The position numbers were made by a program, and so were the translations under genes. The notes under the pieces are model-generated. The model was not told where the DNA came from. It ran no database searches and saw only the letters and a program-made list of their open reading frames with translations. A stretch of 64,000 bases of DNA from Spirosoma aureum (GTDB lineage: Bacteria; Bacteroidota; Bacteroidia; Cytophagales; Spirosomataceae): positions 6,923,001 through 6,987,000 of the forward strand of contig NZ_CP050063.1 in assembly GCF_011604685.1 (NCBI RefSeq), read 5' to 3'. Within the stretch, counting starts at the first letter, position 1, and each line of letters opens with the position of its first letter. Below are positions 44,956-53,940 of the stretch, piece by piece.

Positions 44956-45291
44956 ATGACGCCTATTCAGCCACTATCGTTTAATGCCCATCTTGAGCAC
45001 TATCAGAATCAGACCGAGACACTCAAAAAATCCCGCCATTTTACTGATAATCAATCAATTCAATAGATCCAGAAACCTAAACTAACCTTTCGTCACTTGC
45101 CGGGAGATGGCTTTCACGGGCAATGATTTACCCGCGCCGACGCTCAGCAGTTCATTGCCCATGTCTACGGATTCGAGAACGGTAAAGAGCTGGCTAATGA
45201 TGCCGATCAGGTAACAAAGGCGCAATCGGTGGTGTGGCAGTTCGAATCAGCCATTGAAGCAATGCTCATGGGTGATGAAACCACATTTTAG
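44956..45291 (+). pseudogene. Decayed reading frame with two internal stop codons
   Basis: From ATG 44956 to TAG 45289-45291 there are 112 codons in one frame, interrupted only by TAG at 45064-45066 and TGA at 45124-45126. The part after the second stop is clearly protein-like (FTRADAQQFIAHVYGFENGK, VTKAQSVVWQFESAIEAMLM), and so is the part before the first (LSFNAHLEHYQNQTETLKKS). CAG to TAG and TGG to TGA changes would explain both. Family not recognised. The shorter 36-codon product could still be made. Confidence 0.6.
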
Positions 45292-45392
45292 TCGCTATAC
45301 GTATTGAAGAAATGCTCCGGCGGTACGGAGTGCAATCATGATGATTTGTTGGACACTACGCATGCATATAGGACTACTACTATGGGGGCTAA

Positions 45393-45554
45393 CGATTAGT
45401 CGCCACCTCTATTGGCATTACCTGGCAGTATGTGGATCAGTGGTTTGCCAATCCAGCCTGCTCTGCTGGGCCTATCAGCCGAGGTTACGATCCATTGCTC
45501 AAAAGCTTGCAAGACCCTGGTAAGATTGGGGCGAAAAATATTTTTTTGCACTAG
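45393..45554 (+). pseudogene. Possible gene fragment of unknown origin
   Basis: A frame without start codon, open from 45393 to TAG at 45552-45554, reads GITWQYVDQWFANPACSAGP and then ISRGYDPLLKSLQDPGKIGA, which looks coding in composition. Nothing upstream joins in frame. The other parts of 45292-45392 show no convincing gene. Confidence 0.3.
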
Positions 45555-45562
45555 CCGAACAA

Positions 45563-45597
45563 CGTAAGAAATTTACGTTCTTCTAGTTGCAACTTTG
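45563..45597 (+). promoter_or_regulatory. Shared operator (copy 2): CGTAA-N5-TTACG with ACTTTG element
   Basis: CGTAA (45563-45567), five bases, TTACG (45573-45577), extended to AACGTAA/TTACGTT. ACTTTG begins at 45592, the same 15-base distance as copy 1 at 42624-42658. The ATG at 45600 would lie inside the promoter, so the next ATG (45627) is the likely start, 29 bases after ACTTTG ends, similar to copy 1 (28 bases). Confidence 0.65.
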
Positions 45598-45626
45598 ACA
45601 TGAACAACGAACAACAAGATCAACTA

Positions 45627-46088
45627 ATGAACGCGCAATTAACCTCCTATCCCACCACAGCCCGCCCGGCCCTGTCCAGCCTTTTGCGCTGGCAGGAGCC
45701 GCTGGCGACTCGGCTACGCTACCGCCATGCGCTGCCTGGCATGGTAGCCAACCGGCTGCTCAACGTCGAACTGGGCCTGTATATGATGGCCGAATTGCTA
45801 CCCCTGGCTCCGGCGGTATCCCTCCCCGACCTGCTCAACGGTCAGGGTCCGGCCTATCGTCAGCGCACCATCTGGTCGCCCCGACAACACCGCACCCTGA
45901 GTCAGGCGCGGGTACTGCTGGCTCCCTACCGCGACCGGGCGGTCTGGTTTAAAGCCCTGGACAAATACGCTACTTTATCGCCGGAATTACGGATTTACTC
46001 CCTGAAAGGCGGTGGTGGCTGGAATCCCGACGTCAGCAGCTACGTCATGCGCGAGCGCCTGAGCCTGTTTCAGGATGCGCTGGCCTAG
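45627..46088 (+). CDS. Hypothetical protein, paralog B of the PARP locus
   Basis: 153 residues from the ATG at 45627. The core (LLNVELGLYMMAELLPLAPA, LPDLLNG, WSPRQHRTLSQARVLL, WFKALDKYATLSPELRIYSL) aligns with paralog A over its full length. The start is chosen because both genes then have ACTAATGAAC at the initiation codon and nearly the same distance to the ACTTTG element; the frame also opens at 45600. The coding region is GC-richer than the decayed stretch before it. Function unknown; shared promoter suggests it responds with the PARP operon. Confidence 0.75.
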   Translation: MNAQLTSYPTTARPALSSLLRWQEPLATRLRYRHALPGMVANRLLNVELGLYMMAELLPLAPAVSLPDLLNGQGPAYRQRTIWSPRQHRTLSQARVLLAPYRDRAVWFKALDKYATLSPELRIYSLKGGGGWNPDVSSYVMRERLSLFQDALA

Positions 46089-46150
46089 GAAACCGCAACC
46101 GCCGGGGAGATTTTACCCAAGTTTACAAATCGAACTAATCGCCTTTTATC

Positions 46151-46501
46151 ATGAAGTTTCTATCACTTGAGCCCTTCATTCCATCAGGGAATAATTTTGA
46201 AGGCACTAAGCAACTTTTTCTGGAATTAGGGTTCACCATCAATTGGGATGCAGGTGACTATGTTGGTTTTGAGCGAGACGGGTGTAAATTCATTTTACAG
46301 AAATTTGACAACGTCGAGTTTGCTCAAAATCTCATGGTGAATGTACGGATCAGCGACGCCGATAAATTCTGGCGGGAGGTAACGGAGAAAAAGCTCCCTG
46401 AAACGTTTGGCATCCGACTCAGTAAACCAATCGACCAGCCCTACGGCCGGGAAGTGAACCTAATTGATCTGGCTGGCGTCTGCTGGCATTTTGTGGAATA
46501 A
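46151..46501 (+). CDS. VOC-family (glyoxalase/bleomycin-resistance-like) protein
   Basis: 116 residues with the paired beta-alpha-beta3 pattern of the VOC fold: FEGTKQLFLELGFTINWDAG, FILQKFDN, LMVNVRISDADKFWREV and REVNLIDLAGVCWHFVE. Many such proteins bind a metal and act on small molecules or bind drugs. Substrate unknown. Confidence 0.8.
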   Translation: MKFLSLEPFIPSGNNFEGTKQLFLELGFTINWDAGDYVGFERDGCKFILQKFDNVEFAQNLMVNVRISDADKFWREVTEKKLPETFGIRLSKPIDQPYGREVNLIDLAGVCWHFVE

Positions 46502-46605
46502 TGGATTGGGGTAATAAATAACGCTTCTTAAACGGCCTTATGCGAAAGGGTGCTTAACTTCAGGGCTAGTTAACAGATAGGTCCAGCATTCGCCCCACTC
46601 TTTTT

Positions 46606-48222
46606 ATGAACCGACGGAGTTTTGTTAAAGCCAGTTCAGTCTTTTCAGCATCTGCTGCAACATTGACAGCCTGCTCATCACCAAAATCAGCAGGTAACGA
46701 AACCGACTCCGCCCCTTTTGTGGACGAGTTTGCGCTCAATGAACTTACCATCAACGACCTGCAGAAAAAAATGCAGTCGGGAGAATACACCTCCGCAGCC
46801 ATCACCCAACTCTACCTGGACCGTATTGAGGCTATAGACAAAAACGGTCCCCGCCTGAACGCCGTCATTGAGATCAACCCCGACGCCCTGGCCATAGCCA
46901 AAACGATGGATCAGGAACGAAAGGATGGTAAGCTCCGTGGGCCCATGCATGGTATTCCGGTACTGATCAAGGATAACATCGACACCGGCGATCAACAGAT
47001 GACAACCGCTGGGGCCTTAGCGCTGGAAGGCCATAAAGCGGCTAAAGACGCCTTTATTGTTGCCCAATTGCGGAAGGCTGGCGCGGTCATTCTGGGAAAA
47101 ACCAACCTCAGCGAGTGGGCAAACTTTCGATCGACCCGTTCCAGCAGCGGCTGGAGTAGTCGAGGTGGTCAAACCCGAAACCCTTACATTCTGGATCGCA
47201 ATCCGAGCGGCTCCAGTTCGGGCTCCGGCTCAGCAGCTTCTGCAAATTTATGCGTCGTAGCGGTGGGCACCGAAACGGATGGCTCTATCATTGCCCCTTC
47301 CTCACATTGTGGTCTGGTTGGCCTCAAGCCAACGGTAGGGCTGGTCAGTCGCAGTGGCATTATTCCCATCTCCCACACGCAGGATACTGCCGGACCCATG
47401 ACCCGCACCATAACCGATGCGGCTATTTTGCTGGGTGCGCTGGTGGGCGTCGATCCCGACGATGCCGTGACGCTCGAAAGCCGTGGCAAGAGTGCCACCG
47501 ATTACACACAGTTTCTGAAAAAAGAAGGTTTGTCAGGCAAACGGATCGGGATTGAGAAATCGTTCCTAAAGGGGCACGAAGGTGTTGTTGCTCTATACAA
47601 AGAAGCCATTGACGTTCTGAAAAAGCAGGGAGCTACCATCGTGGAAGTCGAGTTAATGAAAGAGCTTCAGGGCATGGGCGGGGCCGAATTTACCGTGCTG
47701 CAATTTGAGTTCAAAGATGGCGTAAACCGCTACTTATCGACAGCCAATGCCAGGGTAAAGACCTTAGCCGATGTGATTGCCTACAATCAAAAGAATCAGG
47801 CAAAAGCCATGCCTTTCTTTAAACAGGAAACGCTTGAAAGCAGTGAAGCCAAAGGCGATTTGACCAGTAAAGAATACACCGAAGCGCTCGCCAAAACACG
47901 AAACTGGCAACAACGCATCGACCGGCTGATGGCGACTAATAAGCTGGATGCGATTGGCGGAACCAGCATCGGCCCAGCCGGTTGCATCGACCTGATCAAC
48001 GGCGACTACGACACCGGCTTTTACTTCTGCCCACCGGCCGCCATGGCTGGCTACCCTCACCTGACCATCCCCATGGGAACCGTTCATGGCTTACCGGTCG
48101 GTTTCTCACTCATCGCCGGTGCGTATCAGGAAGGCGCGTTATTAGCAATGGGTTATAACTATGAACAGGCCTCTGAAAAGCGGGAGCGGCCGGGGTTTGT
48201 GGGGTCGTTGATTTCAGGATAG
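46606..48222 (+). CDS. Tat-exported amidase (amidase signature family)
   Basis: 538 residues. The N-terminus MNRRSFVKASSVFSASAATL then TAC has a twin-arginine motif and a lipobox-like Cys23, so it is exported and possibly lipid-anchored. The Ser-Ser-Lys centre of amidase signature enzymes is present: Lys in PVLIKDNIDT, Ser in SSSGSGSAAS, and the nucleophile in TDGSIIAPSSHCGLVGLKPT (typical GSIRxP motif here GSIIAP). It hydrolyses amides in the cell envelope; exact substrate unknown. Monocistronic. Confidence 0.9.
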   Translation: MNRRSFVKASSVFSASAATLTACSSPKSAGNETDSAPFVDEFALNELTINDLQKKMQSGEYTSAAITQLYLDRIEAIDKNGPRLNAVIEINPDALAIAKTMDQERKDGKLRGPMHGIPVLIKDNIDTGDQQMTTAGALALEGHKAAKDAFIVAQLRKAGAVILGKTNLSEWANFRSTRSSSGWSSRGGQTRNPYILDRNPSGSSSGSGSAASANLCVVAVGTETDGSIIAPSSHCGLVGLKPTVGLVSRSGIIPISHTQDTAGPMTRTITDAAILLGALVGVDPDDAVTLESRGKSATDYTQFLKKEGLSGKRIGIEKSFLKGHEGVVALYKEAIDVLKKQGATIVEVELMKELQGMGGAEFTVLQFEFKDGVNRYLSTANARVKTLADVIAYNQKNQAKAMPFFKQETLESSEAKGDLTSKEYTEALAKTRNWQQRIDRLMATNKLDAIGGTSIGPAGCIDLINGDYDTGFYFCPPAAMAGYPHLTIPMGTVHGLPVGFSLIAGAYQEGALLAMGYNYEQASEKRERPGFVGSLISG

Positions 48223-48347
48223 CTATAAACGACCTGAATCCCCTAATCAATCGTTATATCGACAGTAAGTAACTACAGTTGTTTATGATGCCTTGACTTA
48301 CTATGCAAATCAAACATTCAGATGTTGCCCAGTCGACACAAACCAAT

Positions 48348-50201
48348 TTACGCAAAATAATACAGCACCCATACACTTGCCCCCGTCAGCAAGCCCGCCC
48401 ATAGCAGGTCACCGTCAAGGCCGAAACGGGCGCGGACGGCGTTCTGACCGTTAGTTAGCGTGGCCAGTTCAGAAGCGGGCCGTTTGTGCAGAAAGAATAA
48501 GCCAAACGTGGACAATGCAGCCCAGACAGCTACACTTTTGGGTGAGACGCCAGTCAGAAAAATCAACCCAATAAATATGCTCTGCAACGCCAGAAATAAA
48601 CCAACTGCCCGCACCAGTTGTCCGGCCTTTATGCTGACGCGTAATCGTTCGAAGCCTTCAGGGTTGCGATTTGGAAATAGCGTTCGGCTGAGCGCAATGA
48701 GTGTTGTGAGGCTGAGCACAAATGTCAGAAAGACCCGGTGCATAAAATTCAGATTCGTACCAAAAAAGGCGGCAACAGTGGCGTTTGTACCCAGGAAATT
48801 GTTATAGATAAATTCCACCAATAAGCCATAGAACGGAGCAGCGGCCATGGCAATCACAGCTGCCCGCGCCGAAGCGCCACGCCAGAGAATGCCCAGAAAA
48901 AAGGCGACCATAATGCCCGGTGTGAAGTAGGATAACTGGGCCGACACCTTCAGCATGAAGTTGTTCGTGCGGTCGGGGGTATAGGTCCATAACGCCAGCC
49001 CAATGCTGGCAAGCACCATCACCACGATCATTAACCGACCGAAGCCAACAATTTGTTTATCGCTGGCTTTTGGGTTTATGTATTTCTGGTACACATCAAC
49101 GGTCAGCAGGGTTGTAGCTGCGTTCATCATCGAATCCACCGACGAAAATGTAGCCGCAGTCAATCCAGCCAGAATCATACCGACCAGACCCGTACCGTGC
49201 GGTATTACAGTTTCGACCAGTTTCAAAAAGGCATTGTCGGACTGAGCCGACATTCGGATAAAGTCCATTTCTCCAAAGCGGGCCCGAAACAGGTAATAGG
49301 CCGCTACACCGGCCGAAATGCTGAAGAAAGGAATTGTCAGTTTCAGAAATCCGCTGGCAATTACCCCGCGCCGGGCATCAGTGTCGGAGTTAGCGGCCAG
49401 TACGCGTTGGACCAGAAACTGGTTTGTCGAAAAGTTAAAGCAGTGCTGGAGCAGCAGCCCCGTGAAAATACCCGTCCAGGGCAGATTTGGGTGATTTGAT
49501 GGCAAATACAGATGCATCTTCTGCAACGTACGAGGCTGTGCGGCATCGAGGTGTAACAAGCCTGTAAAGCCCCCTATTTCAGGCTGACTAAGCGTGAAAT
49601 ACGCAACGGCAGTACCAGCCGCCAGCATCATCACGGTCTGAATGGTATCGGTAACGACAATGGACTCCATGCCGCCCCAGATTGTATAGCTACACGTAAT
49701 CAGGCCAATTAGCAGGAGACCTGTGGCATATGACATCTCGAATCCCGGTCCGCCAAACAGCCATTGCAGCGTGATACTGCCCACATAAAATGAACCCACT
49801 AACTGTACCAGAATAATCAGAATTAGTAAAATGGTATAAAGCAGCCGGGCTTTATCGTTATAACGAACCTCCAGATATTGTGAAAGCGTAAATACATCGA
49901 GTCGCCGGTATGAACCCAGAAAGACAAAACACAGCAGTAGAATAGCCGGAAAGACAATTTCGTAATGGGCCTGTACAAAGCCAATCGAGTAACCGATACC
50001 AAGCATCCCGATGAGGTGAAACGACGAGATATTGGTACCAAAAACCGATCCTGCCACCGCCCACCATCGGATAGAGCGGCCAGCCAGAAAATAATCTTCA
50101 GCGCTCTTTTTCCGTAAGGCAATAACGATACCAGCCATCGGCATAATGGCCAGCATAAGCACCAGAACGACAATATCGATGGTTTGAAGTTGGGAAAGCA
50201 T
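48348..50201 (-). CDS. Sodium:solute symporter (SSS family)
   Basis: 617 residues from ATG at 50201 (MLSQLQTIDIVVLVLMLAIM), with about 13-15 hydrophobic helices. Typical SSS segments are KKSAEDYFLAGRSIRWWAV, GSVFGTNISSFHLIGM and SSVDSMMNAATTLLTVDVYQ. Such proteins import sugars, amino acids or other solutes with Na+. The frame runs on to 50252, but those 17 residues are not part of a normal start. Substrate unknown; no linked catabolic genes. Confidence 0.88.
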   Translation of the reverse strand: MLSQLQTIDIVVLVLMLAIMPMAGIVIALRKKSAEDYFLAGRSIRWWAVAGSVFGTNISSFHLIGMLGIGYSIGFVQAHYEIVFPAILLLCFVFLGSYRRLDVFTLSQYLEVRYNDKARLLYTILLILIILVQLVGSFYVGSITLQWLFGGPGFEMSYATGLLLIGLITCSYTIWGGMESIVVTDTIQTVMMLAAGTAVAYFTLSQPEIGGFTGLLHLDAAQPRTLQKMHLYLPSNHPNLPWTGIFTGLLLQHCFNFSTNQFLVQRVLAANSDTDARRGVIASGFLKLTIPFFSISAGVAAYYLFRARFGEMDFIRMSAQSDNAFLKLVETVIPHGTGLVGMILAGLTAATFSSVDSMMNAATTLLTVDVYQKYINPKASDKQIVGFGRLMIVVMVLASIGLALWTYTPDRTNNFMLKVSAQLSYFTPGIMVAFFLGILWRGASARAAVIAMAAAPFYGLLVEFIYNNFLGTNATVAAFFGTNLNFMHRVFLTFVLSLTTLIALSRTLFPNRNPEGFERLRVSIKAGQLVRAVGLFLALQSIFIGLIFLTGVSPKSVAVWAALSTFGLFFLHKRPASELATLTNGQNAVRARFGLDGDLLWAGLLTGASVWVLYYFA

Positions 50202-50472
50202 TGAGGGATGTAGACAAGGACACAAAATAAACAGTTTGTGCGCAATCGACATTCGCTGCCGCCAATTATCTCTGACAATGGGTTGCCAACCTCTATTACA
50301 GGTTCAATCGGGACAATTAAATAGCTCTATCAAAACAGGGAAAGCAAATGTATTTCCTTAATAAAATGTGCCTATTTCTAATCCATTTATCGTTTATTTA
50401 AAAGATCATTCGCAACGGAATCATTTTTTTACAAACAGGTTTAGGCAACGATCAAAAAAAACTTACTATTTT

Positions 50473-51090
50473 CTATTTACCGACTAATACGTTATACGCT
50501 TCAGGAATTGTCATCCCGGCAAACTGATTCGTCAATCCGTATAGGATCAGAAGTGCCAGAATAAACCCGGTATATACGAGTAATTTTGCCTGAATTTGGG
50601 GGGATAAACCAACTATACTGGCTGTCATTTTCTTTCTGTGTACGGCTGCAATGTGCCCCCACACAGCCATAATAGCGAAACTGTAGTAAGGAATAAAAAA
50701 CAGGTTGAACGGGAATGTATTGATGCCGGCTGCACCAAAGTATAGATTTGTATCAAGATGCAGAACAAGCCGCCCGATCAAAACGGCCGATACATGAACC
50801 AGAAGAAAAAAAGCCAGATAGAGGCCAGTCCATACCTGTAGCTTATCAAACAAGCCGTTTACGACCTTTCGTTTACGAAAAAACAAGCGCAAACCTGACG
50901 TAATCTGAACCGCTACAGCCAGTAATAAAAATGACTCAACAATACGATTCCGGTATAGATGGCGCAGAAACGCCATTGTCTTTAGATGCGCTTCTTCGCC
51001 CAGTATGCTGACAACATGATTGGCCAGGTGAATGCCAATAAAAATTGATAGTGTTATCCCCGATATGTAATGAATTCGCTTCCAGTCCAT
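50473..51090 (-). CDS. Hypothetical membrane protein with five helices and histidine pairs
   Basis: 205 residues with about five transmembrane helices. Histidines lie inside helices (His21 and His25 in IHLANHVV; FFLLVHVSAVL), a pattern that can bind heme b as in succinate dehydrogenase cytochrome b-like proteins. I do not recognise a named family. It follows the Crp/Fnr gene after 57 bases on the same strand, so it may be its target or operon partner. Confidence 0.65.
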   Translation of the reverse strand: MDWKRIHYISGITLSIFIGIHLANHVVSILGEEAHLKTMAFLRHLYRNRIVESFLLLAVAVQITSGLRLFFRKRKVVNGLFDKLQVWTGLYLAFFLLVHVSAVLIGRLVLHLDTNLYFGAAGINTFPFNLFFIPYYSFAIMAVWGHIAAVHRKKMTASIVGLSPQIQAKLLVYTGFILALLILYGLTNQFAGMTIPEAYNVLVGK

Positions 51091-51147
51091 TGGATCTCAT
51101 TTTTTCACAAAGGTTGGGCTAAAATGAGGGGCTTCATTTGATCCAGA

Positions 51148-51735
51148 TCAAATTCGTTTTTTCGGATGTCTAATTCGACTTAACGTCTCCAGCGTTATTC
51201 CTAAATAAGAAGCAATATGCCCAAGAGGAACCCGATTCGTGATGTCGGGGCGGATTGCCAGCAGGTTTTCGAGTTTCTGGTGCGCTGGCTCAAACTGAAC
51301 AGACACAATCCGTTGTTGCAGCTGTAACATCGTTTTGGTGACTATAACCCGGCATAACCGCTCAAAACTATGATGCTTATCGCATAACTCAAGCATCGTA
51401 TCTCGGGAAACTTCTATTAGTATTGACGGCTCGATTAGTTCAATAAAATGAGGGCTTGGTACATCGAGAAAAAAGCTATTAATGGACGAAATAAAATCGT
51501 TTTCAAAAGCAAACCAATCGGTAATTTCTTTACCGCCTTTTAAGTAATATGCCCTGGCTGCGCCCTCAGCAATAAAAAACGTTTTATCTGAATATTGTCC
51601 CTCTTTTACCAGGATTCTATTTTTCCCATATTGAATAACTTTACAACGATCAATTAAATCCTGAGCGGCATCGGTAGATAATTCTGAATAAACTAATTTG
51701 ATTGCATCAAGAAAATTATGCACTGTAGTTTCCAT
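51148..51735 (-). CDS. Crp/Fnr-family transcriptional regulator
   Basis: 195 residues: N-terminal cyclic-nucleotide-binding-like domain (about 25-120; RILVKEGQYSDKTFFIAEGA, SINSFFLDVPSPHFIELIE) and C-terminal helix-turn-helix (VPLGHIASYLGITLETLSRI). No cysteine cluster for an iron-sulfur centre, so oxygen sensing of the FNR type is unlikely. It sits between ThuA (21 bases upstream) and the membrane protein. Confidence 0.88.
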   Translation of the reverse strand: METTVHNFLDAIKLVYSELSTDAAQDLIDRCKVIQYGKNRILVKEGQYSDKTFFIAEGAARAYYLKGGKEITDWFAFENDFISSINSFFLDVPSPHFIELIEPSILIEVSRDTMLELCDKHHSFERLCRVIVTKTMLQLQQRIVSVQFEPAHQKLENLLAIRPDITNRVPLGHIASYLGITLETLSRIRHPKKRI

Positions 51736-51756
51736 TCAGTATTTAATAAAGAAAGA

Positions 51757-52611
51757 CTAATTTTTAGCTTTAATTTTTGACGCTTTGCCCAGCCACAATA
51801 AGCTGTCGATAATCAATTTATTCTGCGTTTCGCTCGTAAATGTAAATGACAGCTCTTTATTGGTTTTGTTTTCATAATCAATATCATTATGCCCCATGTT
51901 TGCATAAATCATGTTGTATTTTCTATTCGTCCAGACTACCGGATAATAACCGCTATGCCATATTTCGTGCGGTTTGGGGCCCGTTCCCAATGGGTAACTC
52001 GTTGAGTCAATGGAAAGCAGTATTTTAATATCCGGATTCGTACGCAGATCATTCGTCCACCTATACCATTCATTCGGTGTCGATTTATATGTTTCGGGTA
52101 AATGCCGGGTGGCCGGGTGTTTCCGATCCTCAACCCGTAAGATAGCCGGGGTGGGTCGCCAGGTATTGCTTTTATATTGACCTGATCCTAAAAACTGGTT
52201 ATGATACCAGTCCCAGTTCTGCGGAAAAGCGGATGGAGTCAAGGCAAACCCCGCGAAATGAAAACCCATCCAGGCACCGCCCTTTTCCATGTACTGCTGG
52301 AATGCTTGCCGCTGGGCAGGCTCCTCCGGCCGGCTGTCTAAAAACAAAACAACCTGATAATTGGCCAGAAAATCAGCATTCAGATTCGTCCAGTTGTCGG
52401 TCGAATCGTAGTTAAAATTATGGCTGGCAGCTTCTTTAGGAAACCACCGATTTGCTTCGTGTACGTAGCTAATGTGCGCCTGATCGTTTTTGGCCCTATA
52501 AAAAGCGATCACGTTAAACTTGCCCGCCTTACTCTGCGCCTGTATAGTGGAGATGAAACAAATGTGGCAAAAAACAATGGCTATAAGCTCCTTACTGCTA
52601 ACTAAGCGCAT
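51757..52611 (-). CDS. Secreted ThuA-domain protein
   Basis: 284 residues from ATG at 52611, which gives a clean signal peptide (MRLVSSKELIAIVFCHICFI, then STIQAQ); the frame also opens at 52635. The ThuA-like glutamine-amidotransferase fold is shown by FNVIAFYRAKNDQAHISYVH, VVLFLDSRPEEPAQRQAFQQ, GAWMGFHFAG and VVWTNRKYNMIYANMGHND. ThuA proteins are linked to trehalose/disaccharide use; many Bacteroidota copies are of unknown role. Next to Crp/Fnr on the same strand. Confidence 0.82.
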   Translation of the reverse strand: MRLVSSKELIAIVFCHICFISTIQAQSKAGKFNVIAFYRAKNDQAHISYVHEANRWFPKEAASHNFNYDSTDNWTNLNADFLANYQVVLFLDSRPEEPAQRQAFQQYMEKGGAWMGFHFAGFALTPSAFPQNWDWYHNQFLGSGQYKSNTWRPTPAILRVEDRKHPATRHLPETYKSTPNEWYRWTNDLRTNPDIKILLSIDSTSYPLGTGPKPHEIWHSGYYPVVWTNRKYNMIYANMGHNDIDYENKTNKELSFTFTSETQNKLIIDSLLWLGKASKIKAKN

Positions 52612-52697
52612 ACAAAATCGGTAGATGAGATCCATCAGGTAAGGCCAGATTCAGGCAAACCTACTCACCTTTAACCAGGCTAGTCCCGGGTCTTTCG

Positions 52698-53870
52698 CTA
52701 CGAATAAGTCAATGCGCCAAACGTCAACGGTGTTTCGGGTACGTGTGTAGGCCGACGGCCCTGAACATCGCTCAATCGTACTGTTGGCAGATGCGGCAAA
52801 ACCAATTTCCCAACATATTCGCACTCCTCAATAAGTGGATAACCCGAGAAAATAAACGACCGGATACCCATGTCCATGTAGCGGCTGAGCTGGGCCAGAA
52901 TCTGCTCTGGCGTTCCAACCAATGCGCCACCAGCCCCCGACCGTGCCCGCCCTATTTCCGTCCACAGAATTGGCTCCACAAAACCTTCCTCATCGGCTCC
53001 CTGCCGCATCTCATCCTGCCGCAACACACCCAGAGATTTACCGTCCTGGGTACGTTGTTTCAGCGCTTCAGCCTGTTGCGCATTAAATTTGCTCATTAAT
53101 CGTCGGGTGTATGCACGGGCCTCAGCTTCCGTTTCGCGCACAACGATGTGAATCCTCAGGCCAAAATCAATCGTCCGGCCGTGGCGTGCCGCCCGAGCCG
53201 ACACATCCTGCATGGTGGCATACAGGCTTTCCTCTTTCTCGGGCCACATCAGAAATACATCACAGTATTGCGCACAAACTTCACGAGCCCCATCAGCTAT
53301 TCCACCAAAATATAACAGCGGCCCGCCCTTTTGCTGATAGGGCTTAACGGGATCGGTAGCCATCGTAAACTGCCCATAGACCGGTCCATTGTGTATAATT
53401 TGATTTTGAGTCCAGCCCTGGCGCAAAATCTCAATGGTTTCAGAACATCGCTGGTAACGAAGTGCTCCATCCTCTTTATAACCGGGAAGGTCGGAGTTAA
53501 TAATATTGATTGTCAGCCGTCCTTCGAGCAGATGGTCGAGTGTACTGATAGCCCGCGCCAGCATGGGTGGATGGAATTCTCCGGTACGAATCGCAACCAG
53601 CAAACTAATATCCTGCGTCAGGTGAGCCACTGCCGATGCAAACGCAATCGGCTCCTGCCCAACGACGTAGGAGGTCGGTAGCAAAATATTCTTGAAGCCC
53701 TGTTTTTCGGCGGTCAGTACGATGTCGCGACAATGCTCAAAACTACTGCGACGGTCCGGGTCAAGTTGGCCCAGAAATTCAGTATCTCCCCCGCAAAGAT
53801 CACAGAACCAGGCAATTTCAGCCACGCGATCGGCAGTGCGAACGGCGACAGATTTTATAGAATCGATCAT
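52698..53870 (-). CDS. LLM-class flavin-dependent monooxygenase (SsuD/SfnG-like)
   Basis: 390 residues of the bacterial luciferase-like TIM barrel. AEIAWFCDLCGGDTEF at the start, LLPTSYVVGQEPIAFASAVA, LVAIRTGEFHPPMLARAIST, GRLTINIINSDLPGY and LLYFGGIADGAREVCAQY match alkanesulfonate or dimethylsulfone monooxygenases (SsuD/SfnG). These cleave carbon-sulfur bonds with FMNH2 and O2. The TonB receptor gene upstream ends 70 bases before it, so both may serve uptake and use of an organosulfur compound. Substrate inferred from family only. Confidence 0.85.
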   Translation of the reverse strand: MIDSIKSVAVRTADRVAEIAWFCDLCGGDTEFLGQLDPDRRSSFEHCRDIVLTAEKQGFKNILLPTSYVVGQEPIAFASAVAHLTQDISLLVAIRTGEFHPPMLARAISTLDHLLEGRLTINIINSDLPGYKEDGALRYQRCSETIEILRQGWTQNQIIHNGPVYGQFTMATDPVKPYQQKGGPLLYFGGIADGAREVCAQYCDVFLMWPEKEESLYATMQDVSARAARHGRTIDFGLRIHIVVRETEAEARAYTRRLMSKFNAQQAEALKQRTQDGKSLGVLRQDEMRQGADEEGFVEPILWTEIGRARSGAGGALVGTPEQILAQLSRYMDMGIRSFIFSGYPLIEECEYVGKLVLPHLPTVRLSDVQGRRPTHVPETPLTFGALTYS

Positions 53871-53940
53871 ACAATTAATTCATAATCGGTTGCTTACCCG
53901 CCCCAACTCCATGGGTCGAGACTTGATACCGGCTCGTCTA

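Noticed and set aside
45338..45523. 61-codon frame with hydrophobic residues
   Set aside because: Overlaps a better, protein-like frame (45393-45554); rich in Cys, Trp and Leu by frame bias, no start context.
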